Assembly (NCBI GenBank): GCA_029219385.1
Contig: JAQXTH010000034.1
Coordinates: forward strand, 1 to 64,000
Reading direction: 5' to 3'
DNA length: 64,000 nt
From: Prevotellaceae bacterium
Lineage (GTDB): Bacteria > Bacteroidota > Bacteroidia > Bacteroidales > Bacteroidaceae
In this document: positions 34,875-43,851 of the stretch, one piece after another
How positions within the stretch are numbered: position 1 is the first letter of the stretch
Layout: each line of letters opens with the position of its first letter
Notes under the pieces: generated by a model
What the model was told of the DNA's origin: nothing
Database searches by the model: none
The model's input: only the letters and a program-made list of their open reading frames with translations
Position numbers and translations under genes: made by a program

Positions 34875-35903
34875 CTAAAAATATCCCGGATTTTGCGTTA
34901 AATTAGGATCTACTTTTAACTCCGTTATCGGATAGGGCATAAGAAGTTCGTGGGGCAAACAATTGGTTTGACTCTGCGCTACTCCAAGACGCTTATACGC
35001 TGCCCAAAGACCATAGGGAGATGTAAGTTCATTATAAAGTGCAAGAGCATAACTCTGTTGTGCTTCTGCACGAAGACAACAGATATACGCTGCTGAATAC
35101 AACGGCATGGGGACAGTGTAGTTTCCACTTTCCTTATCCAATCCATATATAATGAAAATATCCTTATCGGGCAATCCTTCTAAACACTTCAACGCATTTT
35201 CTCTCTCACCCTTGGTGAGCAAAACCTCAGCTTTCAAAACCTGCCACGACTGTCTGTTGAAACGATTGCTGCTTGGTTCGCTTTCCTCTCCTTCAAAATC
35301 AATCCAACTGCATTCTTTCAAACAATAATCATAAACCTCCTGGGCAGACATATAAACCATGTTGTTGTCAAAGACATCGGTCATTGCACCTTTCAACACA
35401 GGCACTCTTCCCCACAATGTTGCCAAATGATAGTATATGTAACTCTTGGCATGTAGCATCTCGTTGACGCGAAGTTTTGCCGTTGCGGTTAAATTTGAAC
35501 TGCTCAAATCTATCTTGCTCAACAATAATTCGATCTTATTTAAAGTGCCATAAGCCAACTGCCAACTATTCGACACCTCGCTACAATAAGGGGTTATTGG
35601 ATGATCTTCTTGTTTTTCGAGCCTTAGTTTTTCCAATGCTCTTCGAGCCTCTTCAAACTGACTTAAACAAGAATAAACACCTGCCACAGCTGCCTCCCAA
35701 TAAAATGTTTCATCAACTACCACGTCGGAAGGACCTACCACAAGCGTGTCGCCACCGCCCGAAGTGCCACCATTGCTAATATAATTATACAACAAAACAA
35801 CATCTGACGAGTTGACAGAGCCATCATCATTTAGGTCATAGTTCTGTGAATAAGTCACTGTTGAACAGACCAACAAGAGAAATAAGCAAAAAATATTTTT
35901 CAT
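34875..35903 (-). CDS. Short SusD/RagB-like protein with N-terminal dockerin-like repeat
   Basis: A 342-residue exported protein. The signal peptide (MKNIFCLFLLLVCSTVTYS) has no lipobox. Residues about 22-42 form one dockerin-type calcium repeat (YDLNDDGSVNSSDVVLLYNYI), followed by a Gly-rich linker. The rest resembles SusD/RagB: SWQLAYGTLNKIELLL, NEMLHAKSYIYYHLATLWGRVPVL, and the family-typical ending MPYPITELKVDPNLTQNPGYF. Usual SusD proteins are 450-700 residues, lipid anchored and paired with SusC. This one is short, not lipidated, has no SusC partner here, and starts 28 bp after the metal-efflux adaptor gene. Function unknown: glycan binding on the surface is possible, held by dockerin contact rather than by a lipid. 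Confidence 0.72.
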   Translation of the reverse strand: MKNIFCLFLLLVCSTVTYSQNYDLNDDGSVNSSDVVLLYNYISNGGTSGGGDTLVVGPSDVVVDETFYWEAAVAGVYSCLSQFEEARRALEKLRLEKQEDHPITPYCSEVSNSWQLAYGTLNKIELLLSKIDLSSSNLTATAKLRVNEMLHAKSYIYYHLATLWGRVPVLKGAMTDVFDNNMVYMSAQEVYDYCLKECSWIDFEGEESEPSSNRFNRQSWQVLKAEVLLTKGERENALKCLEGLPDKDIFIIYGLDKESGNYTVPMPLYSAAYICCLRAEAQQSYALALYNELTSPYGLWAAYKRLGVAQSQTNCLPHELLMPYPITELKVDPNLTQNPGYF

Positions 35904-35931
35904 GAAGCAATAGAACTAAGCATCCAACAAA

Positions 35932-36837
35932 CTATTTGCGCACCTTAGCAGATACATACATTCCGGGACGGAACTCCGAATTGGATTTTGTCACCTTGGC
36001 ATAAACCTTTATGGAATAGTCCTCCTTATCGACCGACTGGTCGATGGATATAACCTTGGCGGAATAAACGTCTTTGCCCATGCCATTGACACGAAAATCT
36101 ATCAAGTCACCAAGGTTAATGATGTTGATGTCTTTTTCATAAACCGTGAGTTCTATCAACGGATTGGCCTTGTTCACAACCTGACAAATGGCCTCTCCCT
36201 TGTCTACATACTTGCCAATGTTGACACTGATATCGGTAACATAACCCGAAATGGGTGACTTGACAGGGAGATAGGTCATGATTTGTCCGATTTTCACATT
36301 GTCGGGATTTATGCCCAATGCCTTGAGTTGGGCAGCAGCGGCCTCTGCCTTACTCTTTACAGACAGATATTCAGCCTTGCTTTGCTGTACGCGTTTTTGC
36401 GATGCTGCCTCTTGAGACCCCAACGATTTTTGACGCTGATATTCCTTTTCAAGATATTCGAGTTGAACAGTGGCATCAATATAAGATTGCTGCAAGTCTA
36501 TGAACTCGGGATTGTCGAGAGTGGCAACAACACTGCCCGAAGACACCTTTGAACCTTGCATTACCTTGAGGCTATGCACCTTGCCGCCCATTGTGGTCGA
36601 CACCGTGGCATTGCCGGTGCTCGGTGAAACAGTTAATACTCCATTAAACACAGGAGCATTGGCCTTATAGGTAGCACTTGTGGTTGCGTCGGCAATCAAA
36701 GAGTCGTTGGAAACGCTGTCGCCGGCCACTTGTAAAGAATCACTCTCTTCGGAAACTTCGGTCTCTGTGGTTTTTGTGCCACACGAAAGACACAACAATG
36801 TGGCAACAAAAAAGATTTTAGAATATATTTTCATCAT
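35932..36837 (-). CDS. Periplasmic adaptor of heavy-metal RND efflux (CusB/CzcB type)
   Basis: A 301-residue lipoprotein (LLCLSCGTK; ATG at 36837 or 36834). It carries a Ser/Glu/Thr-rich linker, the lipoyl/barrel-sandwich halves (GKVHSLKVMQGSKVSSGSVVATLDNPEF and LPVKSPISGYVTDISVNIGKYVDKGEAICQVV), a helical hairpin (YLEKEYQRQKSLGSQEAAS), and a C-terminal beta-barrel ending FRPGMYVSAKVRK. It pairs with the permease gene 46 bp upstream. No His-rich metal-binding N-terminus is seen, so the metal specificity is open. Confidence 0.88.
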   Translation of the reverse strand: MMKIYSKIFFVATLLCLSCGTKTTETEVSEESDSLQVAGDSVSNDSLIADATTSATYKANAPVFNGVLTVSPSTGNATVSTTMGGKVHSLKVMQGSKVSSGSVVATLDNPEFIDLQQSYIDATVQLEYLEKEYQRQKSLGSQEAASQKRVQQSKAEYLSVKSKAEAAAAQLKALGINPDNVKIGQIMTYLPVKSPISGYVTDISVNIGKYVDKGEAICQVVNKANPLIELTVYEKDINIINLGDLIDFRVNGMGKDVYSAKVISIDQSVDKEDYSIKVYAKVTKSNSEFRPGMYVSAKVRK

Positions 36838-36883
36838 AACAATGTTTAGATAGTGACAAAAAATGTCGGTGTGTTTTATTTAA

Positions 36884-39800
36884 TTATTTAAAAAGCAAAC
36901 GCTTGAAAATCTTGAATTTTCTCACCATAGCAGGGAATGAGTTGACCAGGCGATAGAACACAGGGATGATAATCAACGTGAGCACCGTAGACACAATCAG
37001 TCCGCCAATCACCACCGTTGCAAGCGGTCGCTGTACCTCGGCACCTGCCGACTTGGCAATGGCCATGGGCACAAAACCAAGCGAAGCCACCAAACCGGTG
37101 AGAAACACAGGGCGCAGCAAATGATGACAACCGGCAAAAATAATCCTATCGGTGCACATCTTGTGGGGATTGAGCCGCTGCAAATCATTGAAATGGTTAA
37201 TCATGAGAATGCCGTTGAGAACCGCAACACCAAAGAGGGCAATAAACCCGACACCGGCCGATATGCTGAACGGCAGTCCACGCAACCACAATGCCGCTAT
37301 GCCACCAATGAGCGACAAAGGCACGGTGGAAAACACCACCAACGAATAAGTGACACTCTTAAAGGCAAAGAACAGCAACAGCAAAATCAACATCAGGGCT
37401 ATCGGAATGACCACCAAAAGTGTATTGATGGCATTTTGCAGGTTTTCAAACTGTCCGCCATATTCAAAATAATAACCGGGTTTCAACTTGACATTCTTTT
37501 CGAGCGAACGACTGATTTTTTCGACTACCTGCTGAATGTCGGCATTGCGCACATTGACACCAATCACTATGCGCCGCTTGGCCGCATCGCGATTGATTTG
37601 CAACGGACCATCGACAAGGTCAATCGTTGCAACCTCTGCCACGGGAATCTGCAATCCCTCACCGGTGCGCACAAACAATCTGTTGAGGTCGAGATCTTTC
37701 ACCTTTTCATTGTCAAGCCTTAAGACAAGGTCAAACCGCCGCTCGTTTTCAAAGACCACTCCGGCAGCCTCGCCCGCGTATGCGGTGCGTATAATGGCAT
37801 TGAGTTCGTTGATGTCGACGCCATAACGAGCGATCTTGGTGCGATTGTAGTGTACGACCAACTGTGGAAGTCCGACAGCCTGCTCTACTATCACATCAGA
37901 GGCTCCGGGGATTTTCTCCACATATTGGGCTGCCTCTTTTGCCTTGGCATAGAGTTCGTCCATATCCTCGCCATAAAGTTTTATGGCGATGTCGGCTTTA
38001 GCACCTGTCATCAATTCGTTGAAACGCAACTGAATGGGTTGACTGAAATTGAACTCTGCTCCCTTGATTTTTTCGAGAGCCTTTTTCATCTTCTCCACCA
38101 TCTCTTCGCGACTGTCGGCAGAGGTCCATTCCTTGAACGGTTTCATCACAATCATCACATCGGCATCTTCAACCGACATGGGGTCGGTGGGCACCTCGGC
38201 TGTACCAATTTTTGCTACGACATGCTTCACCTCGGGAAATTGGGATTTCAACACCTTTTCGGCCTGAAGAGAAACGTCTATGCTTCGAGTGAGCGAACTG
38301 CCGGCCGGCAAGGTCATCTGCATGGCAAAGTCGCCCTCGTCGAGGGTCGGAATAAACTCTGCTCCCAAACGAGTGAAGAGCAGGAGCGAAGCCGCCAACA
38401 TCGAAAAGGCAACGGCAATCGTGAGCCACAACCTGTGAATGCAAAATTTCAATGCCTTGTGATAATATTTGCCTATCCAACCAAAAAACTTATCGGCAAA
38501 TGTTGGTTTGAGTTCTATCTTGCGCTTTAAGAAGATAGAAGCCATCATCGGAACGTATGTCAAAGAGAGCAACAAAGCACCGATAATGCAGAAGACCAGC
38601 GTCTGGGCCATTGGGGTGAAATATTTGCCCTCTATGCCGTTGAGCGTCAATATAGGGAAAAACACTATCAGAATTATCAACACAGCAAATGTGGAACTGC
38701 GCACTACCCTCGATGCTCCCTCAATCACTTCGTCGCCCATTTGGTCGGCATCGAGAGTGGTGCCACGCAACCGCTTGGTATAAATATAGGCCATTATGCC
38801 CTCAATAATCACTATCGACCCATCAACAACAATGCCAAAGTCTATTGCACCAAGACTCATAAGATTGGCCGAGACACCAAACAGTCGCATCATGATGAAA
38901 CCAAACAACATGGCAAGCGGTATCACCGAAGCCACAATGACACTGGCTCTCAGATTGCCCAAAAACAACAGCAACACCACAAAGACAATCAACGCACCCT
39001 CAATAAGATTGTTTATGACGGTAGATATGTTGCGGTTTACCAATTCAGAGCGATTAAGATAGGGTTCTATCGTGACACCCTCGGGCAACATCTTCTGCAC
39101 CTTCTCTATGCGCCGCTCCAACTCTTGGGTCACAACATTTGCGTTGGCTCCTTTGAGCATCATCGCGATGCCACCAACACACTCTCCCTCGCCATCCATA
39201 GTCATTGCACCAAAACGCTTGGGCCAACCAAAGCCTACCCTGCCGATATTTCCGATGTGAACCGGCATTCCATTGCGGTTGGCAACAACAATCTTTTCGA
39301 TGTCGCTAATCTTGGAAATCATGCCCTCAGAACGAATATAATAGGCACGTCCTTTCTTTTCGATATAACTTGCGCCGGTGTTTTGATTGTTTTTGCCAAG
39401 GGCTTCAAAGACATCACCAATGGTGAGCCTCAACGCTGCCAAGACCTCGGGGTCAACAGCGATTTCATATTGCTTGAGATAACCGCCAAAACTGTTTATC
39501 TCGACAATGCCGGGTATGCCCGAGAGTTGACGACGAACAATCCAGTCTTGAATGGTGCGCAACTCCATCGCGTCGTAGTCCTTGAGATGTTTTTCGTCGA
39601 CTTTCAAAACATACTGATATATCTCGCCAAGGCCGGTGGTTATGGGCATCATTTCGGGTGTTCCCAATTCCTGTGGGATTTCTCCTGCCACCGCCTGAAT
39701 CTGTTCATTGATGAGTTGGCGAGCCTCGAGCGTGGGTACATTGTCTTTAAAAACTACCGTGACGAGCGACAAGCCGAAACGCGAAACCGAACGAATTTCC

Positions 39801-40039
39801 ACCACATTCATAATGTTGCTCATCGAAGTTTCAACCGGAATGGTGATGAGTTGCTCAACCTCCTGAGGAGCCAGAGTGGGTGACACCGTAACTATCTGCA
39901 CCTGATTGTTTGTGATGTCGGGCACAGCATCTATGGGCAAAGTCAACATCGCATATATTCCGCCTATCAACAGAAAGACCGACGTGAGCGCCACAAACAG
40001 TTTTTTCTTTACCGAAAAACGAACTATTGCATTAAACAT
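36884..40039 (-). CDS. Heavy-metal RND efflux permease (CusA/CzcA type)
   Basis: The ORF track starts at 40075. ATG 40039 (MFNAIVRFSVKKK) matches CzcA-type starts and gives 1,051 residues. TM4 carries DFGIVVDGSIVIIEG, the DFGxxVDGxxxxxE signature of heavy-metal (HME) RND pumps. The N-terminal SPTLAPQEVEQLITIPVE segment and the later GGIAALWLRGLPFSISAGVGFIALFGVAVLNGILMI block are also typical. Exports divalent or monovalent metal ions across the envelope using the proton gradient. The operon supplies an adaptor, but no TolC/CzcC homologue: the third gene is SusD-like instead. Confidence 0.93.
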   Translation of the reverse strand: MFNAIVRFSVKKKLFVALTSVFLLIGGIYAMLTLPIDAVPDITNNQVQIVTVSPTLAPQEVEQLITIPVETSMSNIMNVVEIRSVSRFGLSLVTVVFKDNVPTLEARQLINEQIQAVAGEIPQELGTPEMMPITTGLGEIYQYVLKVDEKHLKDYDAMELRTIQDWIVRRQLSGIPGIVEINSFGGYLKQYEIAVDPEVLAALRLTIGDVFEALGKNNQNTGASYIEKKGRAYYIRSEGMISKISDIEKIVVANRNGMPVHIGNIGRVGFGWPKRFGAMTMDGEGECVGGIAMMLKGANANVVTQELERRIEKVQKMLPEGVTIEPYLNRSELVNRNISTVINNLIEGALIVFVVLLLFLGNLRASVIVASVIPLAMLFGFIMMRLFGVSANLMSLGAIDFGIVVDGSIVIIEGIMAYIYTKRLRGTTLDADQMGDEVIEGASRVVRSSTFAVLIILIVFFPILTLNGIEGKYFTPMAQTLVFCIIGALLLSLTYVPMMASIFLKRKIELKPTFADKFFGWIGKYYHKALKFCIHRLWLTIAVAFSMLAASLLLFTRLGAEFIPTLDEGDFAMQMTLPAGSSLTRSIDVSLQAEKVLKSQFPEVKHVVAKIGTAEVPTDPMSVEDADVMIVMKPFKEWTSADSREEMVEKMKKALEKIKGAEFNFSQPIQLRFNELMTGAKADIAIKLYGEDMDELYAKAKEAAQYVEKIPGASDVIVEQAVGLPQLVVHYNRTKIARYGVDINELNAIIRTAYAGEAAGVVFENERRFDLVLRLDNEKVKDLDLNRLFVRTGEGLQIPVAEVATIDLVDGPLQINRDAAKRRIVIGVNVRNADIQQVVEKISRSLEKNVKLKPGYYFEYGGQFENLQNAINTLLVVIPIALMLILLLLFFAFKSVTYSLVVFSTVPLSLIGGIAALWLRGLPFSISAGVGFIALFGVAVLNGILMINHFNDLQRLNPHKMCTDRIIFAGCHHLLRPVFLTGLVASLGFVPMAIAKSAGAEVQRPLATVVIGGLIVSTVLTLIIIPVFYRLVNSFPAMVRKFKIFKRLLFK

Positions 40040-40072
40040 AGAGCACGCAGTTTTTGTTATTATACAGCGTTG

Positions 40073-40080
40073 CAAATTTA
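40073..40080 (-). promoter_or_regulatory. -7 box of the metal efflux operon
   Basis: Minus-strand TAAATTTG matches TAnnTTTG, 33 bp upstream of the chosen permease ATG. It lies inside the longer ORF-track reading, which supports the shorter start. No -33 element is clear. Confidence 0.45.
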
Positions 40081-40186
40081 TATAAAATCATACATTCACT
40101 AATCATATATACGCACTTATATACCAATATGAAATAAAAAAACGCTTTTCAATAGAGATTATGCCTGTTCTCCATGAAAAACGCAA

Positions 40187-40223
40187 CAAAAAAAGTGAGC
40201 CAACCTGCAACGACAACCAGCTC
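40187..40223 (-). terminator. Candidate terminator after the caspase gene
   Basis: On the minus strand, GAGCTGGTT and GGTTGGCTC can pair (four Watson-Crick pairs plus several G-U pairs) across a short loop, followed by a run of eight near-continuous T residues. It begins 7 bp past the stop codon. The stem is wobble-rich, so the call is moderate. Confidence 0.45.
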
Positions 40224-40230
40224 TAAAAAA

Positions 40231-41121
40231 CTACCGCTGACCCGAAACCATTGGATTTTGGGGCAGACGACGCTTGTTTTTCTCCATAAATTCATTAAGA
40301 TGTTTTTCAAGCCTGTCATTGCTCATGTTGTGGACTTCTTTGCCCAACAGATAAAGGGCATAAGTGAGTTTGCCAACCGACACTTCTTGTTGACCATCGG
40401 TCTGGGAGCCTAAAATGACTTTCATTTCAGTGGACAACTGATAGGGGCGACAGGCACTGATGGTAAGCCAACGCTCTTCAATCGGTTCTTCTTGGATAAT
40501 GCCGGGTGTGCGAGGAATGTTAAACTTCACATCAACACCACGCACAAATTCATCGTCATCACCACGAGTGGCATCGCCACTGTGACAGGCATCGACCACC
40601 ACAACCAATTCGCCCGTAGAACCAATTTTGTCGCGCACCATGCTGAGATAGCGAGCCACCTCGTCGTCAACAAAATGTTTGCTGCCCAAATCTTCTTCAC
40701 ACGGCACCATATAGGCATCATAGGGAACCCACGATTCATCCCATTTGCCATGAACCGAATGCCACCTGAGAGACTCATCGCCGTTGAGATCAGTGATGTA
40801 CTGACCATGACCGGAATAGTGAACATAGACAATATCACCCTTATCACACCGAGCGACAAGCGACTTGAACGCAGCAACCATGTTGCGCTTTGTGGCTTTT
40901 TCGTTTTTAAGCGCGTGAATATCGGTATAACCCAAAGCAACAAGAGAGCGACATACGAAACGAACATCAACATCGCCATTTATCTTTGCCCAAGCAGGGT
41001 CTTTTTGCTTGCCCAAACCAAAGACCAAGGCACGACGGGTTGCACCACGCGACTCGACAACAAACAAAAATGTCATCATAACAACCGCTGCAAAAATTCC
41101 GAGAAACCTCCTTGTTGCCAT
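40231..41121 (-). CDS. Secreted caspase-fold (C14/metacaspase-type) cysteine peptidase
   Basis: The ORF track starts at 41187. ATG 41121 (MATRRFLGIFAAVVMMTFLFVVESRGA) gives a signal peptide or N-terminal anchor and 296 residues. The p20-like fold follows: ALVFGLGKQKDPAW, the His motif YVHYSGHG (H105) and the Cys motif VVVVDACHSG (C179), with an acidic loop DEE/DDDEF after it. ISACRPYQLSTE looks like the substrate-groove strand seen in caspase-family proteins. Both catalytic residues are present, so it is probably active, outside the cytoplasm. Last gene of the ECF-sigma block, 79 bp after the 214-residue gene, with a strong hairpin in that gap. A cytoplasmic cell-death role is unlikely given the export signal. 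Confidence 0.85.
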   Translation of the reverse strand: MATRRFLGIFAAVVMMTFLFVVESRGATRRALVFGLGKQKDPAWAKINGDVDVRFVCRSLVALGYTDIHALKNEKATKRNMVAAFKSLVARCDKGDIVYVHYSGHGQYITDLNGDESLRWHSVHGKWDESWVPYDAYMVPCEEDLGSKHFVDDEVARYLSMVRDKIGSTGELVVVVDACHSGDATRGDDDEFVRGVDVKFNIPRTPGIIQEEPIEERWLTISACRPYQLSTEMKVILGSQTDGQQEVSVGKLTYALYLLGKEVHNMSNDRLEKHLNEFMEKNKRRLPQNPMVSGQR

Positions 41122-41144
41122 GTTTATATACACATTATATATCA

Positions 41145-41187
41145 ATGGCGAGAATGTGTCGATAAACTCACGACACACCCTCGCCAT
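41145..41187 (-). other. Strong hairpin between the small secreted protein gene and the caspase gene
   Basis: ATGGCGAG-AA-TGTGTCG and CGACACA-CC-CTCGCCAT form an 8 + 7 bp stem with one internal 2x2 mismatch and a 9-nt loop. No T run follows on the minus strand, so it is not a standard terminator. It begins 13 bp past the stop of the upstream gene and ends 23 bp before the caspase ATG. It could protect or process the mRNA or tune caspase expression. Confidence 0.75.
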
Positions 41188-41200
41188 ATCTTAACTCTGA

Positions 41201-41845
41201 TTATTCTCCGCCTTGCTGGTCAAAGCCTTTCTTGACAAAATCGCTGATTTTGTCAGCCATTTTCTGCGCTGCCTCGCTCTCTCTCAAAGCATTGTTGTAT
41301 GCACGAATGCGAGCATTTGTGGCAGCCTCTTCGTCAACGATATAGAAAACCTGCATAGTTTTTTCGCCATTGCCAAGGTCTTTATAAACGGCATAGGACT
41401 GACGCAACTCTCCCTTGATTTCCTTTTCCACCAAACTTTCGTAGGCTGCATAGAAATGGTCAAACTCAGAAGAAGTGTCTACACCATCGGCTGCAAGATC
41501 GCTCACAAGACGTCCTTTGAGAGTGCTACCTGCCGTGCGTGCATACATCGTGGCGGCATTGTTGGCTGCCACTTGATAACCTACGTTGTCTGATTTGTAT
41601 TTTGCACAAATGCCAACAAGTTCATATCCCTTTTCGCCCAACTTGTTGAGTTTGTCATAGTGGGTGAGCAGAGAAACATCTATGCTGCGAGAAGAACCGA
41701 AGATTTTCCAACCCTCTTTTTTATACTCTTTCATTTTAGTCTTATACTCCTTTGCACGAGCCTTTTCGAGAGCCTTGTTGTTTTGAGCATAAACCACCGG
41801 TGCTGCAAGCAGCATTGCCATCATAAATACAAAAATCTTTTTCAT
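41201..41845 (-). CDS. Secreted LPP20-like protein of unknown function
   Basis: A 214-residue protein with a signal peptide (MKKIFVFMMAMLLAAPVVYAQ). A Lys-rich region (KARAKEYKTKMKEYKKEGWKIFG) is followed by a mixed helical fold. The segment YQVAANNAATMYARTAGSTLKGRLVSDL and the strand YAVYKDLGNGEKTMQVFYIVDEEAA recall LPP20/FlgT-type domains, which also occur in the larger protein encoded upstream. The Gln-Gly-rich end is FDQQGGE. I do not recognise a named family. Preceded by the second copy of the 52-bp promoter-like element, so it probably heads its own transcript with the caspase gene. Confidence 0.7.
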   Translation of the reverse strand: MKKIFVFMMAMLLAAPVVYAQNNKALEKARAKEYKTKMKEYKKEGWKIFGSSRSIDVSLLTHYDKLNKLGEKGYELVGICAKYKSDNVGYQVAANNAATMYARTAGSTLKGRLVSDLAADGVDTSSEFDHFYAAYESLVEKEIKGELRQSYAVYKDLGNGEKTMQVFYIVDEEAATNARIRAYNNALRESEAAQKMADKISDFVKKGFDQQGGE

Positions 41846-41895
41846 AGTCTTAAATGTTTTTTATTGTTGTGAATAATTTTAATGTGTCTCTTTTG

Positions 41896-41947
41896 CTTAT
41901 TAAGGCAGAAATTTTGGAAAAGTAACCCTTGAAAACAAACTTTTTTT
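41896..41947 (-). promoter_or_regulatory. Promoter-like element, copy B (upstream of the small secreted protein gene)
   Basis: The minus strand reads, from its 5' end, AAAAAAAGTTTGTTTTCAAG then GGTTACTTTTCC and onward to CTTAATAAG. It aligns without gaps over 52 bp to copy A upstream of the sigma gene (my hand count gives about 41 of 52 identical), including a shared AGGGTTACTTTT block. It ends 50 bp before the ATG at 41845. I infer a promoter recognised by the neighbouring ECF sigma factor, with GGGTTAC as candidate -35 and the CTnCnTTAATAA block as candidate -10. Confidence 0.7.
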
Positions 41948-41984
41948 CATCTTTTTTCGATCGAGGCTGTCTTTCACGGGAAAA

Positions 41985-43832
41985 CTAAAAATCACCTGCA
42001 CTATATAGGCCGAAATTGGGGTCTTTTTCGGGTTGCCAAGTGCGCACCTTGATAATAGGCTGCTCGGGGTTGTTGATGTCGACCATCAAGAAGAGGTAGC
42101 CTTTGTCACCATAGTTGGTGGAATAATAATCCTGGCCAATCTGTATGGAATAGACCTCACCCTCTGCGCCACACTTTATCACATCATTGTCAGAAAAGCG
42201 AATGTTCACAAACTCATTGTTGTTAAAACAACGCGCAAGGTTGCGAAGGTACTCATCTTTGGTCTGACGGTTATATCTGATAGTCTTTTGGCCTTTCACA
42301 CTCATAGACTTATTGCCGTCTTTAAGTGTCATCGGTGCCTTGTTGCTCACCACAGCAGTAATGATTACAGCATTATCATCAAAAAGCCCCCTGATATATT
42401 CCAATCGCTTGAGAGCGTATGCCGTTTTGTAGTTTTCAAGAAAATTCATAATGGCCATGCGAGTGTTTTCTTTCCACGGTCCTTTAAACAATATGTCGCT
42501 CTCAGCAGTATCGCCAAGCCCAAACGTCACGTTACATATTTTGCCATCGGTATCGAAAAGAAACACAAGGTCTTCAACAAACGACTTCTTCACTCCACGA
42601 GCAAACGAGAAAGCCATTTTCAAACCACGCGCCATTACATATTGTTCGTATTTATAAAACTTTATCTCAGGCGAATCAAGCACCTTGACCTTGCCATATT
42701 TCAACAAACCAGAAAAAGCCTCCCAACCGATTTCGGTGAAATATTTTCTCACCTCAACAATTTTTGAAGTCCTGACGGACTGACTGATGTTTTCGAAAAT
42801 GGTGATATATTTGTCGCTCGGCTCTGAGATGAGTGTCGGCTCCTTTATGATTTCTGTATCGTTTGAGGTGAATGTTGACCCAACATTGCGTGTGGTGACA
42901 CTGTTGACAATTTTAGGATCATTGGAAGAAGTTGCAGGCAAGGCATCGATGCTGACGTATGCGCTCTTCATGCTCGTGCCTTTCACAGCCTTCAAGACAG
43001 AAGCCAATTCGGGATCGCAGACTGCCTCGCCACGATATTCGTATTCAAATTTTATCTGATATTGCTTGCTGCTGTTGCCGGGCGAAAGTTCGAGCATTCC
43101 ACGACCATCTTTCGCACTATAAAGATTGCTCCATTGACGGCCGTCAAAAAAGGTATAGTCTACATTGCCCACCGGCTTGCCTTTATAAGTGATAGACAAT
43201 TCCACATCGTCTTCGCTGCGCTTCACTGTGTTTACTTTCAACTCAGCAAACACTCCCTCCATTTGCTCTTTCACCCAATTGGTGAGCACATGGCTGTTGC
43301 CCTCGCCATCGGTATATGTGACATCATTGGGGTATTGCAATGACTTGAGCAGTGCCAACGCCCAAGAATAATTGCGCAAAGCATTGCCGGCCTCTCCCTT
43401 TTGCTCAGCTCTCAAAGCTGTCTCTACCATATCCAAGATGCGACGTTGACGAGCCTCAAAAATCTTTGCAATCTCATTTCTCTTTATATAGAGACCCACA
43501 TGAGCATTGGGTTCGTTTTCTATAATAATCAACTCGGTGTTGTTGAGCGTGGCCTGAGAATATGTGTTTACCGACTGCGTGAACTGAGAAGTCTCGTCGA
43601 GTGCACCATTTGAAATGCGATGACTGTTTTGTGTGTTGTTTTCACTTGTGACATAAAGTGAGATTTTGCCTATAAGGTCGGCAACAGCCTGTTGCTTGGC
43701 CTCCTCTATCGAAGAACCGCGCCCCTCACCCCAAAGATATTGTTTGTCTGACTTGACGGTCTCCCATGTTTGTCCACATAATTGGACACTACATAGCAAG
43801 CAGAATAGAATTATCAGTGTATTACGTATCAT
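41985..43832 (-). CDS. Secreted LPP20/FlgT-like and NTF2-like protein
   Basis: The ORF track starts at 43862. ATG 43832 (MIRNTLIILFCLLCSVQLCGQ) gives a signal peptide and 615 residues. The N-terminal part (about 25-150) has the LPP20/FlgT look: LWGEGRGSSIEEAKQQAVADLIGKIS, then a strand returning at LIIIENEPNAHVGLYIKRNEI and a helix. A middle Ig-like beta region (about 205-290) and a C-terminal NTF2-like region (about 455-600; ENTRMAIMNFLENYKTAYAL, RYNRQTKDEYLRNLARCF) follow. Starts 19 bp after the transglutaminase-like gene. No catalytic residues are evident. The role could be assembly or scaffolding in the periplasm or outer membrane. Confidence 0.75.
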   Translation of the reverse strand: MIRNTLIILFCLLCSVQLCGQTWETVKSDKQYLWGEGRGSSIEEAKQQAVADLIGKISLYVTSENNTQNSHRISNGALDETSQFTQSVNTYSQATLNNTELIIIENEPNAHVGLYIKRNEIAKIFEARQRRILDMVETALRAEQKGEAGNALRNYSWALALLKSLQYPNDVTYTDGEGNSHVLTNWVKEQMEGVFAELKVNTVKRSEDDVELSITYKGKPVGNVDYTFFDGRQWSNLYSAKDGRGMLELSPGNSSKQYQIKFEYEYRGEAVCDPELASVLKAVKGTSMKSAYVSIDALPATSSNDPKIVNSVTTRNVGSTFTSNDTEIIKEPTLISEPSDKYITIFENISQSVRTSKIVEVRKYFTEIGWEAFSGLLKYGKVKVLDSPEIKFYKYEQYVMARGLKMAFSFARGVKKSFVEDLVFLFDTDGKICNVTFGLGDTAESDILFKGPWKENTRMAIMNFLENYKTAYALKRLEYIRGLFDDNAVIITAVVSNKAPMTLKDGNKSMSVKGQKTIRYNRQTKDEYLRNLARCFNNNEFVNIRFSDNDVIKCGAEGEVYSIQIGQDYYSTNYGDKGYLFLMVDINNPEQPIIKVRTWQPEKDPNFGLYSAGDF

Positions 43833-43851
43833 TTTTATTATATAATATGTA

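Noticed and set aside
40231-41121. Anti-phage caspase or gasdermin-type death system
   Set aside because: The caspase has an N-terminal export signal, and no gasdermin-like or nucleotide-sensing gene lies nearby. The ECF sigma context points to envelope biology.
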